Shown: positions 58,906-64,000 of the stretch, one piece after another
Numbering within the stretch: position 1 is the stretch's first letter
How the letters are laid out: each line of letters starts with the position of its first letter
From: Sphingomonas citricola
GTDB taxonomy: Bacteria; Pseudomonadota; Alphaproteobacteria; Sphingomonadales; Sphingomonadaceae
Assembly: GCF_019429535.1 (NCBI RefSeq)
Contig: NZ_JAHXZM010000006.1
Span: 1 to 64,000, forward strand
Length of the DNA stretch: 64,000 bases
Direction of reading: 5' to 3'
Notes under the pieces: generated by a model
The model's input: only the letters and a program-made list of their open reading frames with translations
Told to the model about the DNA's origin: nothing
Database searches by the model: none
Translations under genes and position numbers: made by a program

Positions 58906-60384
58906 ATGACGCGCCTGCGCCTCTCGCTCATCTCCGCGGCCCTGCTTGCCGGGTGTACGGTCGGCCCCGATTACAAGCCGCGCTCGGCCGCCGAGTTGGG
59001 CGTGCCCGATGCTTATTCGGTCACCGCCGCGCCTACACGCGAGGATTTGACGCACTGGTGGACGCGCTTCGACGATCCGGTGCTGGGCCAATTGGTCGAG
59101 CAGGCGAGTGCCGCCAACACCGATGTCGCGCAGGGGCTCGCGCGGCTGCGACAGGCACGCGAGTCATTGGTGCAGAACCGCGCCAGCCTCCTTCCCACGA
59201 TCAACGGCTCGGGCGGATACAGCCGGTCGGAGACGTTCCGCGGCGGTGGGCAGTCGGTAACGCTGCCCGACGGAACAGTGCAGAACGTCGGCGGTGGCGG
59301 GGGCTCGAACTTCTCGCTCGGGCTCGATGCGCAATACCAGCTCGGGCTGTTCGGCGAGGTGCGGCGTACTGTCGAGGCAAGCCGCGCACAATACGAAGCG
59401 TCCGGGTTCGACTACGCGACGACATTGCTGTCGGTGCAGCAGGAGGTCGCGCGAAATTATGTACTTGCCAGGCTCTATCAGGCGCAGCTCGCCAACGCGC
59501 GCGCCAGCCTCGCGCTCCAGGACGACAATCTAGAGATCGCAGGCTTCCGCGTGCAGGCGGGGCTCGTCTCCAGCCTCGATCAGGAACAGGCGCGCAGCCA
59601 GCGTGCGGCGACCGCGGCGACGATCCCCGCGTTCGAGCAGCAATATAATGCTGCGGTGTCGCGGCTCGGCGTGCTGACCGCGCAGGCGCCGGGGGCGCTC
59701 AAGCCGTTGCTCAGCTCGACCCGTCCGATCCCGACCGGACCGCGCGTCGTCGGTGCCGGCATCCCCGCCGACGTGCTGCGTCAGCGTCCCGACGTGCGCG
59801 CGGCCGAGCGGACCCTTGCCGCCGCGACCGCGCAGATCGGTGTCGCCAAAGCGGCGCTCTACCCGGCGCTCGCGATCAGCGGCAACATCAACACCAATGC
59901 AGGAAATGTCGGAGGGCTGCTCGGCACGATCACCGGCGGGCTGTTCGCCGGGCTGACGCAGGCGATCTTCAATGGCGGACGGCTGTCGGCGCAAGTCCGC
60001 AGCAACGAGGCTGCCGCAGACGCCGCATTCGCCGCGTACAAGGGGAATGTCCTGCTCGCGCTCGAGGACGTCGAGAATGCCGTCGTCGCGCTCGATACCG
60101 CGCGTCGGCGTGGGCGAGAGTTCGCGGTGCAATTGGACGCCGCGAACAACGCCGCGCTGCTGTCGCGGCTGCAATATCGCAGCGGGCTGACCGATTTCAC
60201 CACGCTGTCGCAGCAGGAGGCGAACCTGTTCTCCGCGCGCAACAGCGAGGCGCAGGCGCGCGCCGATCAGGCGACCGCGCTGATCCAGTTGTTCGGTGCG
60301 CTCGGCGGCGGGTGGGACCCCGACGTGACCCCGACAGCGCTTAATTCCGCACCTGAACAGCCCGCTGCCCGAGAGACCCGCTGA
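58906..60384 (+). CDS. NodT-family outer-membrane efflux lipoprotein
   Basis: A 492-residue TolC-like protein. The N-terminal lipobox LLAGC puts the lipidated Cys at position 17. Two repeats of the OEP helical hairpin follow, for example DVAQGLARLRQARESLVQNR and then the second copy around VRSNEAAADAAFAAYKGNV. It forms the outer-membrane channel of a tripartite pump. It shares a base (TGATG) with the adaptor gene that follows. Confidence 0.95.
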   Translation: MTRLRLSLISAALLAGCTVGPDYKPRSAAELGVPDAYSVTAAPTREDLTHWWTRFDDPVLGQLVEQASAANTDVAQGLARLRQARESLVQNRASLLPTINGSGGYSRSETFRGGGQSVTLPDGTVQNVGGGGGSNFSLGLDAQYQLGLFGEVRRTVEASRAQYEASGFDYATTLLSVQQEVARNYVLARLYQAQLANARASLALQDDNLEIAGFRVQAGLVSSLDQEQARSQRAATAATIPAFEQQYNAAVSRLGVLTAQAPGALKPLLSSTRPIPTGPRVVGAGIPADVLRQRPDVRAAERTLAAATAQIGVAKAALYPALAISGNINTNAGNVGGLLGTITGGLFAGLTQAIFNGGRLSAQVRSNEAAADAAFAAYKGNVLLALEDVENAVVALDTARRRGREFAVQLDAANNAALLSRLQYRSGLTDFTTLSQQEANLFSARNSEAQARADQATALIQLFGALGGGWDPDVTPTALNSAPEQPAARETR

Positions 60385-61779
60385 TGGCCGACCAGAACCT
60401 CGACGACTTCCTGGGCCAGAAGCCGCAGCCGAAATGGCGCACGTGGCTCAAATGGGGGCTGGTCGCACTGGGCGTCGTACTGCTCGCGCTGCTCGTCCAG
60501 CGGCTGGTGTTCGGCAGCGCGAAGGCGACCGACTACGCGACCGCGCCGGTCGAACGCGGGAACCTCACCGTCAGCGTGTCGGCAACGGGCAAGCTCGCGC
60601 CGACCAATCAGGTGACGGTCGGCTCGCAACTCTCGGGTCTCGTCACCAAGGTGGTGGTCGACGTCAACGACCGCGTGACCGCCGGGCAATCGCTCGCACT
60701 GATCGATCCCGAGCAGATCGAGGACCAGATCCGCCAGCAACAGGCGCAGATTGCGGCGAACCAAGCGCAGGTCCGCCAGGCGCAGGCGACCGTCGCCGAG
60801 AGTCAGGCGCAGCGCGCGCGACTGGAGCAGGTGTACAAACTGTCGAATGGCCGCGTGCCCTCGGCGACCGAACTTCAGACCGGTCGCGCCGATTATCAGC
60901 GCGCGGTTGCGGCGCTGAAGGTCGCACAGGCGAACGTCGTCGCATCGCAGGCGACGCTGGCGCAGAGCCAGACGCAGCGCGCGCGCGCGATCATCCGCTC
61001 GCCCGTCAACGGCGTGGTGCTCGCGCGGCAGGTCGATCCGGGTCAAACGGTCGCCGCCTCGTTCAACACGCCGACGCTGTTCGTGATCGCGGAGGACCTG
61101 AGCAAGATGAAGCTCGAGGTCGCAATCGACGAAGCCGACGTCGGATCGGTCCAGGTCGGGCAGCGCGCGAGCTTCACGGTTGATGCCTTTCCGGGCAAGA
61201 CCTTTCCCGCGACGATCACGCGCGTCGATCTCGGCTCCAACCTGACCGTCAGCAACGCGACCGCCTCGTCGTCGTCGAGCACGTCGACCACCAGCACGAC
61301 GGGGCAGGTCGTCTCCTACGCCGCCGATCTGACGGTCGAGAACCCGACGCTGCAATTGCGCCCCGGCATGACCGCGACCGCCGACATTGTCACCTCGGAT
61401 AAAAGCAACGCACTGCTCGTCCCCAATGCCGCGTTCCGGTTCAAGCCGCAGGTGGCGGGCGGCGACGACAATGGCGGCGGGATCGCGGGCTCGCTCACCT
61501 TCCGTCCGCGTCGCGGCGGCCGGCCCGAGCGTACTGCGACCGTCGGGCGCGGCGGCACGCAGACGCTGTACGTCAAGGGTGCGGATGGCAAGCCGCGCGC
61601 GATCCAGGTCACGACCGGTGACACCAACGGCACGATGACCGAAGTGCTGTCGGGCCCGCTCAAGCCGGGGATGCAGGTAATCACCGGGCAACTCGCCGGC
61701 GGTGACGATGCGCGCAGCGGCGGCGGGCGCCGTGGTGGCGGTAGCGGCGGCAGTGGTGGTCGGCGCGGGGGCGGCGGCG

Positions 61780-61790
<11 letters not shown>
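60384..61790 (+). CDS. MacA-like periplasmic adaptor with Gly-rich tail
   Basis: A 468-residue membrane-fusion protein. It has one membrane anchor (about residues 24-42), a lipoyl/hairpin region with long Gln/Ala-rich coiled coil (residues 110-210) and a beta-barrel domain. Its last 30 residues are almost only Gly, Arg and Ser (ARSGGGRRGGGSGG type). A Ser/Thr-rich insert lies near residue 295. It links the MacB-like transporter to the outer-membrane channel. Its end overlaps the ATPase gene by 11 nt. Confidence 0.95.
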
Positions 61791-62534
<744 letters not shown>

Positions 62535-62535
<1 letters not shown>

Positions 62536-63743
62536 TGCTCGGCACGACCTTCGTCCTCGCACTGCGCTCGATCCGGCGGCACCTGTTGCGGTCGTTCCTG
62601 ACGACGCTCGGCATCATCATCGGCGTCGCGGCGGTCGTGACGATGGTCACGCTCGGCAAGGCGACGACCGCGCAGGTGCAGCAGAACATTTCGTCGCTCG
62701 GCACCAACATCCTCCAGGTCCGCCCGGGACAGGGTTTCGGCCGGGGCGGCGGGGGGCCACGCCCTCCCGACTTCAAACCCGAGGATGTCGAGGCGATTGC
62801 CAACCAGATTGCCGGCGTGTCCGCGGTCGCCCCGCAGGCGCAGTCGACCGCGACGGCGATCTACGAGGGGGCGAACTGGTCGACCACGATTAACGGCACC
62901 ACGGCGGCCTATTTCCAGGTGCAGCCGTGGCCGCTCGCCGCCGGCCGGTTGTGGACGTCGCAGGAGGAATCTGCCGGCAAGGCGGTCTGCATCATCGGCA
63001 ATACCGTCAGGCAGAATCTATTCCGCACCGGCCGCGCGGTCGGGCAGCGGTTCCGCGTCGGTGCGGTCAGCTGCGACGTCATCGGCGTGCTGTCGACACG
63101 TGGTCAGGCCGGTTTCGGCGGCGATCAGGACGATGTCGTCATCATGCCGATCAAAACGGTGCAACGCCGCTTCACCGGCACCCGCGACGTCCGCCTGATG
63201 CTGGTCGGCGTCGATCAGGCCTATTCGACCGCGACCGTGCAGGCGGGGATTACCGACCTGTTGCGCGAGCGGCGCACCATCACCGCGGGCAAGGACGACG
63301 ATTTCAACATCTTCGACACCAAGCAGATCAGCGACACGCTTTCGAGCACGACGACATTGCTCACCCGCATCGTCACCGCGGTCGCGGGGATCAGCCTCGT
63401 CGTTGGCGGGATCGGCATCATGAACATCATGTTGGTGTCGGTAACCGAACGGACACGTGAGATCGGCATCCGTCTCGCGATCGGGGCGGTGGCGAGTGAG
63501 GTGCTGCTGCAATTTTTGGTCGAGGCGGTCGTGCTGTCGATGCTGGGCGGCGTGATCGGGCTATTGCTTGCGCAGGTCGCGATCGGCGCGCTGTCGGCGC
63601 TCGGTGGGTTGCCGTACCTGTTCGTGCCGGAGATCAACGCCATCGCGTTCGGCATCTCCGCGGTGATCGGGGTGGTGTTCGGTTATTTCCCGGCCCGGCG
63701 TGCGGCTGCGCTCAACCCGATCGACGCGCTACGCCACGAATGA
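62535..63743 (+). CDS. ABC transporter permease (MacB/FtsX type)
   Basis: A 402-residue protein. It has an N-terminal membrane helix (about 17-39), a large periplasmic domain (MacB_PCD, to about residue 270) and three C-terminal membrane helices with [20 protein letters not shown] and [10 protein letters not shown]. With the separate ATPase it forms a mechanotransmission-type exporter, with MacA-like adaptor and NodT-like channel in the same operon. Substrates could be toxins, lipoproteins, heme or drugs; sequence does not tell. It overlaps the ATPase gene by 1 nt. Confidence 0.95.
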
Positions 63744-63749
63744 CGCACG

Positions 63750-64000
63750 TCAGGACAACCGGTCGTAGCGCCGCGTACCCGGCAAAGTCAGAGCCTCGGG
63801 CGCGTGGACGAGTTCGCGCAGCTGCTCCAGCTCTTGGGGAGTATCGACGTCGATCAGTTCGGCAGCGTTGGTAACCACGTGGCGACCCGCGCGGATCAGA
63901 TCACGCGCGCCCTGATCACCTGAAAGAGTTTGCAACGTATCGAAGTGAGGGCGGGCGAAGACGGCCGGGGGCTTCGGGCTCTGACCATCGCTCGACGCCA
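63750..64000 (-). CDS. MocA-like nucleotidyltransferase, 3' part
   Basis: The last 83 codons of a gene that continues beyond the window. The segment PPAVFARPHFDTLQTLSGD, then QGARDLI and the IDVDTPQELEQL ending, are those of MobA/MocA (CoxI-type) molybdenum cofactor cytidylyltransferases and related NTP-transferases. The N-terminal nucleotide-binding part is not present here. It converges on the efflux operon. Confidence 0.85.
   Translation of the reverse strand, partial: ASSDGQSPKPPAVFARPHFDTLQTLSGDQGARDLIRAGRHVVTNAAELIDVDTPQELEQLRELVHAPEALTLPGTRRYDRLS

Overview
The window is a 64-kb piece of chromosome from a GC-rich alphaproteobacterium, most likely a sphingomonad (Sphingomonas or a near relative). 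The inference rests on gene order and gene types: infA-maf-RNase E/G-like-yacG-tRNA-Phe, a short-form HisG, BolA/DnaJ/CobS/CobT in a row, a PccR-type regulator beside a propionyl-CoA carboxylase operon, and TonB-dependent receptors with sphingomonad-type plugs. It is housekeeping and metabolic chromosome. No insertion sequence, prophage, CRISPR array or plasmid gene was seen, and there is no rRNA operon. Genes are tightly packed, with many ATGA or GTGA stop/start overlaps and several GTG and TTG starts.

Layout. 1-3.5 kb: a poorly conserved end with a possible nuclease remnant, then a SEC-C/UPF0149 protein, a LysR regulator and a divergent SDR dehydrogenase. 3.5-4.3 kb: a gene-free stretch. 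4.3-6.4 kb (minus): infA, maf, an RNase E/G-like gene, yacG and tRNA-Phe. 6.6-15.1 kb (minus): a TonB receptor, an H+-pumping pyrophosphatase, thiL, a CPA1 Na+/H+ antiporter, a DUF4169 gene and nusB. 15.2-18.9 kb: a YciE-like ferritin-fold protein, hisGD and a DUF2332 gene. 18.9-23.4 kb: an AraC-like regulator, pirin, NUDIX, GST, BolA, DnaJ and VOC genes. 23.6-26.4 kb: cobS-cobT. 27.0-31.7 kb: a siderophore-iron uptake set (receptor, PiuC, PepSY protein) behind a Fur-box-like palindrome. 31.8-35.5 kb: argB, a VOC protein, YggT, folD and MarC. 35.6-42.8 kb: an STT3-like membrane protein, GtrA, a methyltransferase and the coupled operon otsB-GH15-otsA. 43.2-47.3 kb (minus): an M13 peptidase and acetyl-CoA synthetase. 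47.4-58.6 kb: PilZ, pccR and a ten-gene propionyl-CoA operon. 58.9-63.7 kb: a four-gene MacAB/NodT-type efflux operon. 63.75 kb to the end: the 3' part of a MocA-like nucleotidyltransferase.

The most coherent system is the propionate module. PccR faces pccB across a TTCGCAA repeat array. The operon carries both carboxylase subunits (pccB, pccA), methylmalonyl-CoA epimerase and mutase, an enoyl-CoA hydratase, and bioB, which supplies the carboxylase cofactor. It also carries four small genes of unknown or weakly known role, including a ribbon-helix-helix/coiled-coil pair. Other points worth a second look are the glucosidase inside the trehalose operon, the STT3-like protein lacking a recognisable WWDYG motif, CobS/CobT with no other cobalamin genes nearby, and the short RNase E/G homologue.

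Limits: all calls come from reading the translated sequence and family knowledge. No database search, structure prediction or expression data were used.
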